This document shows, piece by piece, positions 9,384 to 17,829 of a stretch of 39,123 bases of DNA (position 1 is the first letter of the stretch; every line of letters begins with the position of its first letter). Origin of the DNA: an uncultured Clostridium sp. (lineage in GTDB: Bacteria > Bacillota > Clostridia > TANB77 > CAG-508); assembly GCA_900553755.1 (NCBI GenBank), contig USEX01000012.1, forward strand, positions 1 to 39,123. The letters run 5' to 3'. A program made the position numbers and the translations under genes. The notes under the pieces were generated by a model. It had not been told where the DNA came from. It did not search any database and worked only from the letters and a program-made list of their open reading frames with translations.

Positions 9384-10730
9384 ATGAAAGTAGGATTTAT
9401 ATCTCTAGGTTGCAGCAAAAACTTAGTAGATACGGAAATGATGATAGGATTATTCAGAGACAAAAATTATGAGATAGTAAGTGATCCTAAAATAGCAGAA
9501 GTTATAGTAATAAATACATGTGGCTTTATTGAATCAGCAAAACAAGAAGCAATAAATACAATATTAGAAATGGCACAATATAAAAATCCTAAGATAGGAA
9601 ATTGTAAAAAATTAATTGTAACAGGTTGCTTGGTACAAAGATACAAGGAAGACTTAGAAAAAACTATGCCAGAAGTGGACATGTTTTTAAGATATAGCGA
9701 TTATGCTGAAGAAAAAGGAAATTCTGATAAGGCATTTGCAGATGTTTTTTCTGAATTAGAGGGTACTAGAAAAGAGAATGAAGAAAAATTACAATTTACA
9801 AATAGAATTATAACAACAGGAGATTGCTATGCTTATATCAGAATAGCAGAAGGATGCGATAATAGATGCACATATTGTGCAATTCCATCTATAAGAGGAA
9901 ATTTTGTTAGTAGAAAGATAGAAGACATAATAGAAGAAGCCGAAAAAATTGCAGAATCTGGAAGGCAAGAGATTATATTAATAGCACAAGATACATCAAA
10001 ATATGGACAAGACATTTATGGAGAGCCAAGTCTTGACAAGCTATTAAAAGAATTATGCAAGATAGATGGAATAAAATGGATAAGATTTTTATATGCTTAT
10101 CCAGAGACAATAACAGATGAATTAATAAAAGTGGTAAAGGAAAATGAAAAAATATGTAAGTATTTTGATATTCCAATTCAACATATATCAAATAAAATTT
10201 TAAAAAGAATGAATAGACATACTACATCAGAAGACATTAAAAAAGTAATAGCAAAATTAAGAAAAGAAATTCCAGAAGTGATAATAAGAACAACTGTAAT
10301 GGTTGGATTTCCGGGTGAAACAAAAGTAGATTTTGATGAGTTGTATGAATTTGTAAAAGAAGAGAAGTTTGATAGATTAGGAGCATTCATGTATTCGAAA
10401 GAAGAAAACACTCCTGCAGCTACTATGGGAGCTCAAATTCATTTTATGACTAAAAAGAGTAGATACAATAAGATAATGAATTTGCAGCAGCAAATATCGA
10501 AAGAACAAGAAAAAGAGAATCTTGGTAGAGAAATAAAAGTTTTGATAGAAAATAATTCAGAAGATAGGAAATATTTAATAGGAAGAAGCTATATGGAAGT
10601 TCCAGATATAGATGGGTTAGTATATGTAGAAAACAATGAAAATGCTGAACTAAATAAAGCAAAAGGAAAATACATAAATTGCAAAGTAGTTGATACAAAA
10701 GAATATGATTTAATATGTAAAAAAATATAA
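9384..10730 (+). CDS. rimO: Ribosomal protein S12 methylthiotransferase RimO
   Basis: 448-residue radical-SAM enzyme that methylthiolates an aspartate of ribosomal protein S12. The N-terminal UPF0004 domain has SLGCSKNLVDTE and further cysteines for the auxiliary Fe-S cluster. The radical-SAM cluster motif is C158-x3-C162-x2-C165 (CDNRCTYC), followed by AIPSIRG. Blocks such as RFLYAYPETI, FDIPIQHIS and MVGFPGET follow, then a C-terminal TRAM domain with DIDGLVYV. The S12-type block SLGCSKN and the YAYP motif separate it from MiaB, encoded separately at 28847. It starts 4 nt after the CapA-like gene. Confidence 0.95.
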   Translation: MKVGFISLGCSKNLVDTEMMIGLFRDKNYEIVSDPKIAEVIVINTCGFIESAKQEAINTILEMAQYKNPKIGNCKKLIVTGCLVQRYKEDLEKTMPEVDMFLRYSDYAEEKGNSDKAFADVFSELEGTRKENEEKLQFTNRIITTGDCYAYIRIAEGCDNRCTYCAIPSIRGNFVSRKIEDIIEEAEKIAESGRQEIILIAQDTSKYGQDIYGEPSLDKLLKELCKIDGIKWIRFLYAYPETITDELIKVVKENEKICKYFDIPIQHISNKILKRMNRHTTSEDIKKVIAKLRKEIPEVIIRTTVMVGFPGETKVDFDELYEFVKEEKFDRLGAFMYSKEENTPAATMGAQIHFMTKKSRYNKIMNLQQQISKEQEKENLGREIKVLIENNSEDRKYLIGRSYMEVPDIDGLVYVENNENAELNKAKGKYINCKVVDTKEYDLICKKI

Positions 10731-10760
10731 TAAAGAATAATAACAGTTATTGAATAATAC

Positions 10761-10789
10761 TTGACTTTAGGGTGATATTATAATATAAA
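10761..10789 (+). promoter_or_regulatory. Sigma-A promoter of rubrerythrin-dUTPase
   Basis: TTGACT (10761-10766), 17-nt spacer, TATAAA (10784-10789), 33 nt before the rubrerythrin start. A TATAAT at 10779 is closer to consensus but sits only 12 nt from the -35, so I prefer TATAAA. Confidence 0.6.
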
Positions 10790-10821
10790 GTATAAAGAAT
10801 TTATAAGTGGAGGTAAATAAA

Positions 10822-11355
10822 ATGGAATTAAAAGGTTCAAAGACAGAAAAAAATTTGATGGAGGCATTTGCAGGTGAATCACAAGCAAGAAATAAGTACA
10901 CATATTTTGCTAGTGTAGCAAAAAAGGAAGGATATGAGCAAATTGCATCACTATTCTTAGAAACAGCAGAGAATGAAAAAGAACATGCTAAAATTCATTT
11001 TAAATATTTAAATGGTATAGGAAATACTATGCAAAATTTGGCAGATGCAGCAGCTGGTGAAAACTACGAATGGACAGATATGTATGATAGAATGGCAAAA
11101 GAAGCTGATGAAGAAGGCTTTACAGAGATAGCAGCAAAATTTAGAGGAATAGCAGAAATAGAGAAAGAGCATGAAGAAAGATATAGAAAATTATTAGAGA
11201 ATGTACAAAATGGAGAAGTATTTAAGAAAGGCAGCATAACAATATGGAAATGCAGAAACTGTGGCCATATAGTAGTAGGAACAGAAGCTCCAAAAGTATG
11301 CCCTGTTTGCAGTCATCCACAATCATATTTTGAAGTAAAAGCGGAAAACTATTAA
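10822..11355 (+). CDS. rbr: Rubrerythrin
   Basis: 177-residue cytoplasmic non-haem di-iron peroxidase used by anaerobes against hydrogen peroxide. The four-helix ferritin-like domain carries the ligand helices (LMEAFAGESQARNKY, ETAENEKEHAK, and the second pair including EIEKEHEERY). A C-terminal rubredoxin-like domain binds iron through CRNCG and CPVCSHPQ. The ATG at 10822 lies 8 nt after GTGGAGG; an upstream in-frame GTG at 10807 would sit inside that binding site and is unlikely. It is cotranscribed with dUTPase 14 nt downstream. Confidence 0.95.
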   Translation: MELKGSKTEKNLMEAFAGESQARNKYTYFASVAKKEGYEQIASLFLETAENEKEHAKIHFKYLNGIGNTMQNLADAAAGENYEWTDMYDRMAKEADEEGFTEIAAKFRGIAEIEKEHEERYRKLLENVQNGEVFKKGSITIWKCRNCGHIVVGTEAPKVCPVCSHPQSYFEVKAENY

Positions 11356-11369
11356 TCGGAGGAAAATAA

Positions 11370-11831
11370 ATGGAAAAAACAAGAGGATTCGAAGTAGCAA
11401 GAGGATTCGAAGATAAGCAAATCAATTTACCAATTAGAAAAACAAAATATTCAGCAGGGTATGATGTAGAAGCTGCAGAAGATACAATTGTTCCAGCTTT
11501 TAAACCTGGAATTGCGCCAACTTTAGTAAGAACGGGAATAAAAGCATATATGCAAGATGATGAAATGTTATGCTTATATAACAGAAGCTCAAACCCAAAG
11601 AAAAAAGGTTTGATATTGGCTAATAGTGTTGGAATAGTAGATAAAGATTATTATGGAAATGATGATAATGATGGACATATAATGTTTGCTTTCTATAATA
11701 TAAATCCAACAGACACAGTAATAAAAAAAGGTGACTGTATAGGACAAGCAATATTTGAAAAATTTTTAATATCAGATGATGATGCTGCAGAAGGCACAAG
11801 AGTAGGCGGTTTTGGCTCTACTAACAAGTAA
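11370..11831 (+). CDS. dut: dUTP diphosphatase
   Basis: 153-residue trimeric-type dUTPase that hydrolyses dUTP to dUMP, keeping uracil out of DNA and feeding dTMP synthesis. Conserved motifs in order are YSAGYDVEAAED, NRSSNPKKKGL, LANSVGIVDKDYYGND (base pocket and catalytic Asp), KKGDCIGQAIFEKF and the C-terminal glycine-rich VGGFGST. The binding site GGAGG is 9 nt before the ATG. The N-terminus contains an 18-nt near-perfect tandem duplication (RGFE-VA-RGFE). Confidence 0.93.
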   Translation: MEKTRGFEVARGFEDKQINLPIRKTKYSAGYDVEAAEDTIVPAFKPGIAPTLVRTGIKAYMQDDEMLCLYNRSSNPKKKGLILANSVGIVDKDYYGNDDNDGHIMFAFYNINPTDTVIKKGDCIGQAIFEKFLISDDDAAEGTRVGGFGSTNK

Positions 11832-11886
11832 AAATTATGTGAAATTTTGTGGCAAAAAACATAGAAAAACAAGTATAAAAAATGAT

Positions 11887-11925
11887 AAAAAATGGTAAGG
11901 TTTCTTTTGACTTTTACCATTTTTT
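11887..11925 (+). terminator. Intrinsic terminator after dut
   Basis: AAAAATGGTAA pairs with TTACCATTTTT, closing the rubrerythrin-dUTPase unit. The right arm with its T-run also forms part of the carD promoter spacer (11907-11935). Confidence 0.7.
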
Positions 11926-11935
11926 GTGTTATAAT
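11907..11935 (+). promoter_or_regulatory. Strong sigma-A promoter of carD, overlapping a terminator
   Basis: TTGACT (11907-11912), exactly 17 nt, TATAAT (11930-11935). The -35 lies in the terminator loop and the spacer is the terminator's right arm and T-run. Transcript start near 11942 leaves about 65 nt of leader. Confidence 0.75.
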
Positions 11936-12006
11936 AAGGACGTGGTAAAAAGAGATTTATATAACCTTTATAAAACCTATTATACATTTTGAAAGGAGAA
12001 TTACAT

Positions 12007-12582
12007 ATGTTTAATGTAGGAGATAAAATAGTATATCCAATGCATGGAGCAGGAACGATAGATGCTATAGAGCAAAAAGATATTTTAGGAGAAAAGCAGG
12101 ATTATTATATAATAAAAATGCCTGGAGAAGTAAAGGTTATGGTACCAATTGCAAAGGCTTCTCAAATAGGAGTTAGAAATATAATTAATAAAGAAGAAGC
12201 AGAAAAAGTATTAGAAGTATTAGAAGCAGATGAAACAGAGATGTCAAACAATTGGAATAAAAGATATCAAGGTAATATGCTAAAAATGAAAAGTGGTAGT
12301 GTATACGAAATAGCTGATGTTGTTAGAAACTTAAGCTATAAGCAAAAAGAAAAAGGCTTATCAACAGGTGAGAAGAAAATGCTTAATAATGCTAAGCAAA
12401 TCCTAATAAGTGAATTAGTATTAGCTGAGCATGCAACAGAGCCCGAAGTAGAAAAATTGATTGAAAATAAAATAAATTTATCATTTGAAGAACATAAAAT
12501 GGCAAATGGAAAAAATTCAGAAGGAAATAACATAGTAAGCAAATTTATTCCATTTAATAACGTAGGAGAAGATAATAATTAA
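12007..12582 (+). CDS. CarD/CdnL-family transcriptional regulator
   Basis: 191 residues. The N-terminal CarD/TRCF RNA-polymerase-interacting domain is clear (FNVGDKIVYPMHGAGTI, then YYIIKMPGEVKVMVPI). The rest is the helical DNA-contacting domain of CarD/CdnL proteins. These proteins bind the beta subunit and stabilise open promoter complexes, often at rRNA promoters. I chose ATG 12007 for its GGAG site 9 nt upstream; a TTG at 11989 in the same frame has none. It has its own strong promoter and a terminator, so it is monocistronic. Confidence 0.9.
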   Translation: MFNVGDKIVYPMHGAGTIDAIEQKDILGEKQDYYIIKMPGEVKVMVPIAKASQIGVRNIINKEEAEKVLEVLEADETEMSNNWNKRYQGNMLKMKSGSVYEIADVVRNLSYKQKEKGLSTGEKKMLNNAKQILISELVLAEHATEPEVEKLIENKINLSFEEHKMANGKNSEGNNIVSKFIPFNNVGEDNN

Positions 12583-12613
12583 GTTAAAAAACTTGATTAT
12601 TATGTAAATAAAT

Positions 12614-12651
12614 AAAAAATTAACGGCAAATATATTCCGTTAATTTTTTTT
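12614..12651 (+). terminator. Intrinsic terminator after carD
   Basis: AAAAAATTAACGG (12614-12626) pairs with CCGTTAATTTTTTT (12637-12650) around a 10-nt loop, ending in a run of eight T. Confidence 0.85.
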
Positions 12652-12703
12652 CTTATCCTATATTTACATAAAAATTTGTCATATATGGATAGTAAGAAGG
12701 ATT

Positions 12704-12709
12704 TATAAT
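12704..12709 (+). promoter_or_regulatory. Possible -10 element for dnaG-rpoD
   Basis: TATAAT 45 nt before the dnaG start. A TTGTCA at 12676 is too far (22-nt spacing) and nothing better is seen at 17 nt, so the promoter is weak or activator-dependent if real. Confidence 0.3.
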
Positions 12710-12753
12710 GTTTATGTCGAATATATACTAGTATAGAGGAAGGTAGCCAAAAA

Positions 12754-14544
12754 ATGGTGAGATATAGTGATGAATTATTAGAAGAAATAAAAAGTAAGAA
12801 CGATATAATAGATATAATATCAGAATATGTAACATTAAAAAGAAGTGGAAGAAGTTTCTTTGGTCTATGCCCTTTTCACAAAGAAAAATCACCTTCTTTT
12901 TCTGTGTCACCAGATAAGCAAATTTTTCATTGCTTTGGCTGTGGCGTTGGTGGAGATGTATTTCGTTTTATAAGTAAAATAGAAAATGTGAATTTTAAAG
13001 AGGCTGTTGAGCTTTTGGCAAATAGAGCAAATGTGCAATTGCCGATATTAGAAAATTCTGGTGATGAAAAACTAGCGATTTTAAAAGATAAAGTGTATAA
13101 AGTTAATGAATGTGCAGCATTATTTTATCATCAAAATTTATATACTCCAGCAGCTAAACCAGGGCAGGAATATGTGAAGAAGAGGCATTTAGATAACAAA
13201 ACATTAAAAACATTTATGATTGGTTATTCAGGTAGATTTGATGAACTGTATAAAGAGTTAAGAAAACAGGGCTTTCAAGATGAAGAAATACTAGCATCAG
13301 ATTTAGTAAATAGAAATAGTGATGGAAGATACATAGATAGATATAGAAATAGATTAATGTTTCCAATATTTGATGTAAGAAATAAAGTAATTGGCTTTGG
13401 AGGAAGAGTTTTAGATGATAGCAAACCTAAATATATAAATTCTCCAGAAAATGTTGTTTACAGCAAAGGAAGAAATTTATTTGCTATGAATATTGTAAAA
13501 CCGCAAAGACCAAAAACGATAATAATGGTTGAAGGTTATATGGATGCAATTTCCTTACATCAAAGAGGAATAAGCAATGCAGTGGCGTCTCTTGGTACAG
13601 CGTTAACAGAAGCACAAGGAAGATTGCTTAGAAGAAGTTGTGAAAAAGTAATAATAGGATATGATGCAGATGGCGCTGGGCAAGCAGCAACACTTAGAGG
13701 ATTGGAAATATTAAATAATTTAGGATGTGATATAAGAATATTGCAAATAGAAGGAGCAAAAGATCCAGACGAATTTGTAGTTAAGTACGGTCCAGAAAGA
13801 TTTCAAAAATATGTAGATAAAGCAATATCATTAGTAGAATTTAAAGTTAAAATGTTAAAAAAAGAATTGAATTTAGAAGTTGTAAACGACAAAATAAAAT
13901 TCTTGAATGAAGTTGCTAAAATACTTTCAAAAGTTGAAAATAGCATGGAAAGAGAAGTATACATAGATAAGATTTCGAGTGAGTATATGGTTTCAAAAGA
14001 AGCAATATATTCAGAAATAAATAAAATGCTATATGCAAATAATAAGGCTGAAAAAAAATTAGAAAAACCAATACAAACTTTACAGGTTAAACATGAAGAA
14101 GAGGTTGTTGTGGATGAGAGAACTCAGAGAAAAGAACAATTAATAATATATTTATTAATAAATAATTATGAGAAAGTTTATCCAATATTTAAAAAGATAA
14201 TAACAATTGATTTATTAAAAGTGAATAAAAATAGAGAGATAGTCTCAAAATTATATGAAGAGTGTGAAAAAGGAAATGTAAATATAGAGAATGCAGTTAA
14301 TTGGTTTGAAGATGAAAATGTGATAAATTATTTATCAGGAATAATGGCGGCGGATTTTGAAATAACAGATTTGGATAAGAGCATAGAAGACATAGTAAAA
14401 TCATATGAAAAAGAAAAATTGATAATGGAAAGAAATCAATTATTAAAAAATATAGAAAATGCAAATCAAAGTCCAAAAGAAGAAATTGCAGAATTGGAAA
14501 AGAAATTGAATGATGTAATTATAAAGTTAGCTAAAATAAAATAG
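12754..14544 (+). CDS. dnaG: DNA primase DnaG
   Basis: 596-residue primase that makes RNA primers at the replication fork. The N-terminal CHC2 zinc-binding domain has C39, H42, C60 and C63 (CPFH and HCFGCG). The RNA polymerase/TOPRIM core contains MVEGYMDAISLHQRG and GYDADGAGQAA, the metal-binding acidic sites. The C-terminal helicase-binding part is less conserved, as usual. GAGGAAGG lies 10-15 nt before ATG. rpoD follows after 15 nt, giving the classical dnaG-rpoD arrangement; rpsU is absent from this window. Confidence 0.97.
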   Translation: MVRYSDELLEEIKSKNDIIDIISEYVTLKRSGRSFFGLCPFHKEKSPSFSVSPDKQIFHCFGCGVGGDVFRFISKIENVNFKEAVELLANRANVQLPILENSGDEKLAILKDKVYKVNECAALFYHQNLYTPAAKPGQEYVKKRHLDNKTLKTFMIGYSGRFDELYKELRKQGFQDEEILASDLVNRNSDGRYIDRYRNRLMFPIFDVRNKVIGFGGRVLDDSKPKYINSPENVVYSKGRNLFAMNIVKPQRPKTIIMVEGYMDAISLHQRGISNAVASLGTALTEAQGRLLRRSCEKVIIGYDADGAGQAATLRGLEILNNLGCDIRILQIEGAKDPDEFVVKYGPERFQKYVDKAISLVEFKVKMLKKELNLEVVNDKIKFLNEVAKILSKVENSMEREVYIDKISSEYMVSKEAIYSEINKMLYANNKAEKKLEKPIQTLQVKHEEEVVVDERTQRKEQLIIYLLINNYEKVYPIFKKIITIDLLKVNKNREIVSKLYEECEKGNVNIENAVNWFEDENVINYLSGIMAADFEITDLDKSIEDIVKSYEKEKLIMERNQLLKNIENANQSPKEEIAELEKKLNDVIIKLAKIK

Positions 14545-14559
14545 GAGGGAATTCTAAAA

Positions 14560-15672
14560 ATGAGTGAAAAGAAAAAGGAAGATAAGATATCAATAGAAGG
14601 AGAAAAAGTAAACGAGATAATAAAAAAAGCAAAAGCTAAGGGAAAAATGACTTATGGTGAATTGGCTTCAGAGTTAAATGATGCTAATCCAGAGCAAATC
14701 GATAAAATATTTGATGCTTTTGAAGACATGGGCGTAAGTGTAGAAAAAGATGATTTAGACATTGAAGAGCCAGATATTGAAGATTTAGAAGCTGTTGAAG
14801 ATATAAAATTAGAGGATATAGATTTAAATAATATTGACGGCGTAAATATAGATGACCCAGTTAGAATGTATTTAAGAGAAATAGGTAGAATTCCTTTATT
14901 GAGCTATGAAGAAGAAACTGCATTAGCACAAAGAATTTTGGATGGTGATGAAGAGGCTAAACAAAAATTAGCAGAGTCAAACCTTAGATTAGTTGTAAGT
15001 ATAGCAAAAAAATATGTTGGAAGAGGTATGCTATTCTTAGACTTAATCCAAGAAGGAAATATGGGATTAATAAAAGCAGTAGAAAAGTTTGATTATACAA
15101 AAGGATATAAATTTAGTACTTATGCAACATGGTGGATAAGACAAGCTATTACGAGAGCTATAGCAGATCAAGCAAGAACAATAAGAATTCCAGTTCATAT
15201 GGTAGAAACAATAAATAAATTAATACGTACATCAAGACATTTGCTACAACAATTAGGAAGAGAACCATCTCCAGAGGAAATCGCAAAGGAAATGGAAATA
15301 CCTGTTGATAAGGTGATTGAAATTCAAAAGATAGCGCAAGATCCAGTATCTTTGGAAACTCCAGTAGGGGAAGAAGATGATAGCCATCTTGGTGACTTTA
15401 TACAAGATGATGACTCTCTAGCGCCACAAGATGCCGCTGCATATACATTATTAAGAGAACAATTAGAGGAAATAATGAAAACTTTAACCCCTAGGGAGGC
15501 AAAGGTTTTGAAATTAAGATTCGGATTGGAAGATGGAAAAGCAAGAACTTTAGAAGAAGTAGGAAGAGAATTTAAAGTAACAAGAGAAAGAATAAGACAA
15601 ATAGAAGCAAAGGCTTTAAGAAAATTAAGACATCCAAGTAGAAGTAAAAAATTAAGAGATTATATGGGATAA
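14560..15672 (+). CDS. rpoD: RNA polymerase primary sigma factor (sigma-A)
   Basis: 370-residue housekeeping sigma factor. A short region 1.1-like N-terminus with an acidic stretch is followed by region 1.2 (DPVRMYLREIGRIPLLSYEEE), region 2 (NLRLVVSIAKKYVGRGM, YKFSTYATWWIRQAI for -10 recognition), region 3 and region 4 (EEVGREFKVTRERIRQIEAK for -35 recognition). Length matches the Bacillus/Clostridium type. It has an AGGAGGG site and is cotranscribed with dnaG. The many TTGACA/TATAAT promoters in the window fit its expected specificity. Confidence 0.97.
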   Translation: MSEKKKEDKISIEGEKVNEIIKKAKAKGKMTYGELASELNDANPEQIDKIFDAFEDMGVSVEKDDLDIEEPDIEDLEAVEDIKLEDIDLNNIDGVNIDDPVRMYLREIGRIPLLSYEEETALAQRILDGDEEAKQKLAESNLRLVVSIAKKYVGRGMLFLDLIQEGNMGLIKAVEKFDYTKGYKFSTYATWWIRQAITRAIADQARTIRIPVHMVETINKLIRTSRHLLQQLGREPSPEEIAKEMEIPVDKVIEIQKIAQDPVSLETPVGEEDDSHLGDFIQDDDSLAPQDAAAYTLLREQLEEIMKTLTPREAKVLKLRFGLEDGKARTLEEVGREFKVTRERIRQIEAKALRKLRHPSRSKKLRDYMG

Positions 15673-15777
15673 TGCTAGAAAGATGACAAATTGTAACACA
15701 ATTGTAATAAAACGGCCAAAATGCTTGAAACCATTGAAAACACTAGAGAAACTAGTAACGACATAAGAAACCATATT

Positions 15778-15806
15778 TTGACAATTAAACCTTTAAATGG
15801 TATAAT
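15778..15806 (+). promoter_or_regulatory. Perfect-consensus sigma-A promoter of veg
   Basis: TTGACA (15778-15783), 17 nt, TATAAT (15801-15806): all 12 consensus bases at the ideal spacing, 30 nt before veg. The B. subtilis veg promoter is also known as very strong. Confidence 0.9.
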
Positions 15807-15836
15807 AGAGCCATCTTAAAGGAGTGAGGAACAAAT

Positions 15837-16142
15837 ATGATTTACCCAAACGATATTACCAGTTTAAAGTCTGACATTGGCGAAAAAGTAGGACAAAAAG
15901 TAATAGTGAAAGGAACTTTAGGAAGAAATAAGCCTTTTGAAAAAGAGGCAACATTAGAAAAAGCATATCCAAGTATTTTTATAGTAAAGTATGATGAGAA
16001 CGAGAGAAATGTTACTTATAGTTATACGGATATTTTAACGAGAACAGTGGAGTTACAGGTATTTAACGGTGAAACTTATAATCCGATATTACCACCAGAA
16101 AACCCAGAGAAAAAAAGAAAGAAAGAATATGATATTGGTTAA
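15837..16142 (+). CDS. veg: Veg family protein
   Basis: 101 residues of the Veg/DUF1021 family. Diagnostic features are the start DITSLKSDIGEKVGQKV, the block AYPSIFIVKYDE and the block VTYSYTDILTRTVEL, matching B. subtilis Veg. The C-terminal 20 residues (proline-, lysine- and glutamate-rich) extend beyond the B. subtilis form. Veg is linked to biofilm matrix gene expression in Bacillus; its biochemical role is unclear. It is monocistronic, with a perfect promoter and its own terminator, and lies upstream of a sipL-like gene as in other Clostridia. Confidence 0.88.
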   Translation: MIYPNDITSLKSDIGEKVGQKVIVKGTLGRNKPFEKEATLEKAYPSIFIVKYDENERNVTYSYTDILTRTVELQVFNGETYNPILPPENPEKKRKKEYDIG

Positions 16143-16152
16143 TTAAATATAT

Positions 16153-16181
16153 AAAATTCCTTGAAAAAGGAATTTTTTTTT
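16153..16181 (+). terminator. Intrinsic terminator after veg
   Basis: AAAATTCCTT (16153-16162), GAAA tetraloop, AAGGAATTTT (16167-16176), then T-run. Confidence 0.85.
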
Positions 16182-16255
16182 ATGCTTGTAATATACATTA
16201 AATATGAATAATTAAAAAGCGTAAGAAATATGCTTAAAAGAAAGGAATGAAAAGT

Positions 16256-17779
16256 ATGAGTATAAAAACGTCTAAAGAGAATATATGTGTAAACCAAATT
16301 ATAGGACAAAAAGAAGAAATTATTAGAGTAGAAGGCGATGAAATTGTACCTGATATAAAACCAGATGTTTTAAGTATTGTATCAAGCACTGGTACGATTT
16401 GTATATACAAAAAAGAAATACAAGATGGTAAAGTACGTTTTGATGGAAGTATATATATATATACAATATACATGGCCGATGATGAAACTTCAAGTATAAA
16501 AAGTATAAATTCTAGCTTAGATTTTAGTAGAACAATAGAGGTAAGTAATATTACACAAGATATGCAATTAGAGGATTATTGCCAGATACAATCAATAGAT
16601 TGCAAGATACTAAATGGAAGAAAAATAAATTTAGAAGTTAGTATGAAAATACAAGTAAAGGTATATTCAAATAATAATGTTGAAATAATAAATGATATTG
16701 CAGAGATAAACGATATACAGAAACTTGAAAGAAGTTATAACATAAATTCATTATTGGGAAGTGGCAGTACAAAGGTAATTGCTAAAGATACAGTAAATAT
16801 AAATCAAGAAGACAATTTATCTGAAATTATAAAAGTTAAAGTAGATATAAAAAACAAAGAAACCAAAATAAGCTATAATAAAATATTAGCAAAGGCGGAT
16901 AATGTTGTAAATATCGTATATTTAACAGATGATAATAGAATTGGCACTGTGTCTGCAGTTATTCCAGTTATGGGATTTATAGATATGCAAAATATAAATG
17001 AACAAAATTTATGTGACGTATCATATGAATTAAGAAATATAGCAATAAAGCCTAATAATGTTGATGAGCATTCTATATACATAGAATCTGAAATAGAAAT
17101 TACAGGACTAGTATATGAAAATAAAGAGATGAGGATTATACAAGATTTATACAGTCCATCAACAGAGTTGGAATGCAAACAAAAAAAAATAAAAGTTATG
17201 CAAGACAAGAGAAGCATAAAACAAACTTGCAATATAAGAAAACAAGAAATGATTCAAGAAATAGGAAAAAATAAAATTTACGATGTTGATGTAAGACCAG
17301 TAATTATAAATACACAAACAATAAATGGCAGAGTTTCATACGAGGGTGAACTAAATTTGCGAATATTGTTTGCAAATGAAAGTAATACTCAACTTCAGTG
17401 CAAGGATATTGTTGAACCATTTACATTCAATATAGCAGATGAACAAGTTACAGTAAATACATCTATTGCGACATATATAGAAGTAAAGATGCAAGACTTT
17501 ATAGTAATGCCTGATGAGAGCATTGATATGAAGATTGATTTGGAATTTAATTTAAATATTTTTAATACGGAAGATTTAAATATAATAGATGAGGTTAATA
17601 ATGTAGAAAATAGAAACAGAGAAAAGTATAGTATAGTGATATATTATACAAGAAAAGGTGATACGTTATGGAATATAGCTAAAAAATTTGGAAGCACGAT
17701 GGATGACATTATAAGAGTTAATAAAATAGAAAAGCCAGATGTTATTCTACCAGGACAACAATTATTTATTCCAAGATAG
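16256..17779 (+). CDS. sipL: SPOCS (DUF3794) and LysM protein, SipL-like spore coat morphogenesis protein
   Basis: 507 residues. The bulk consists of DUF3794/SPOCS modules (for example VEGDEIVPDIKPDVLSIVSS and YDVDVRPVIINTQTINGRV). A C-terminal LysM domain (about 461-507) includes KGDTLWNIAKKFG and PGQQLFIPR. In C. difficile, SipL has this architecture and binds SpoIVA to attach the coat to the forespore. No signal peptide fits a mother-cell cytosolic protein. ATG 16256 is spaced correctly from AAAGG at 16241-16245; ATG 16247 is too close. The veg neighbour supports the call. Confidence 0.85.
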   Translation: MSIKTSKENICVNQIIGQKEEIIRVEGDEIVPDIKPDVLSIVSSTGTICIYKKEIQDGKVRFDGSIYIYTIYMADDETSSIKSINSSLDFSRTIEVSNITQDMQLEDYCQIQSIDCKILNGRKINLEVSMKIQVKVYSNNNVEIINDIAEINDIQKLERSYNINSLLGSGSTKVIAKDTVNINQEDNLSEIIKVKVDIKNKETKISYNKILAKADNVVNIVYLTDDNRIGTVSAVIPVMGFIDMQNINEQNLCDVSYELRNIAIKPNNVDEHSIYIESEIEITGLVYENKEMRIIQDLYSPSTELECKQKKIKVMQDKRSIKQTCNIRKQEMIQEIGKNKIYDVDVRPVIINTQTINGRVSYEGELNLRILFANESNTQLQCKDIVEPFTFNIADEQVTVNTSIATYIEVKMQDFIVMPDESIDMKIDLEFNLNIFNTEDLNIIDEVNNVENRNREKYSIVIYYTRKGDTLWNIAKKFGSTMDDIIRVNKIEKPDVILPGQQLFIPR

Positions 17780-17781
17780 AG

Positions 17782-17815
17782 TTATTGGAGGTAATAATAA
17801 CCTCCAATAATTTTT
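17782..17815 (+). terminator. Intrinsic terminator between sipL and yunB
   Basis: TTATTGGAGGT (17782-17792) pairs perfectly with ACCTCCAATAA (17800-17810), followed by TTTTT. The yunB ribosome binding site starts 4 nt later, so no separate promoter fits between them. Confidence 0.8.
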
Positions 17816-17829
17816 ATAAGGAGACGTAA

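Noticed and set aside
11380..11412. 18-nt tandem duplication in the 5' end of dut (RGFE-VA-RGFE)
   Set aside because: The second unit matches the usual start of clostridial dUTPases, and a partly repeated RGF/KGY pattern is common there; it may be old similarity rather than a recent event.
15673..15777. Short inverted repeats after rpoD (CTAGAGAAACTAG, CAAATTGTAACACAATTG)
   Set aside because: No T-run and short stems; no convincing terminator.
16204..16236. Possible sigma-E promoter before the sipL-like gene (GAATA and ATATGCTTA)
   Set aside because: Expected biologically, but the -10 match is too weak to call.
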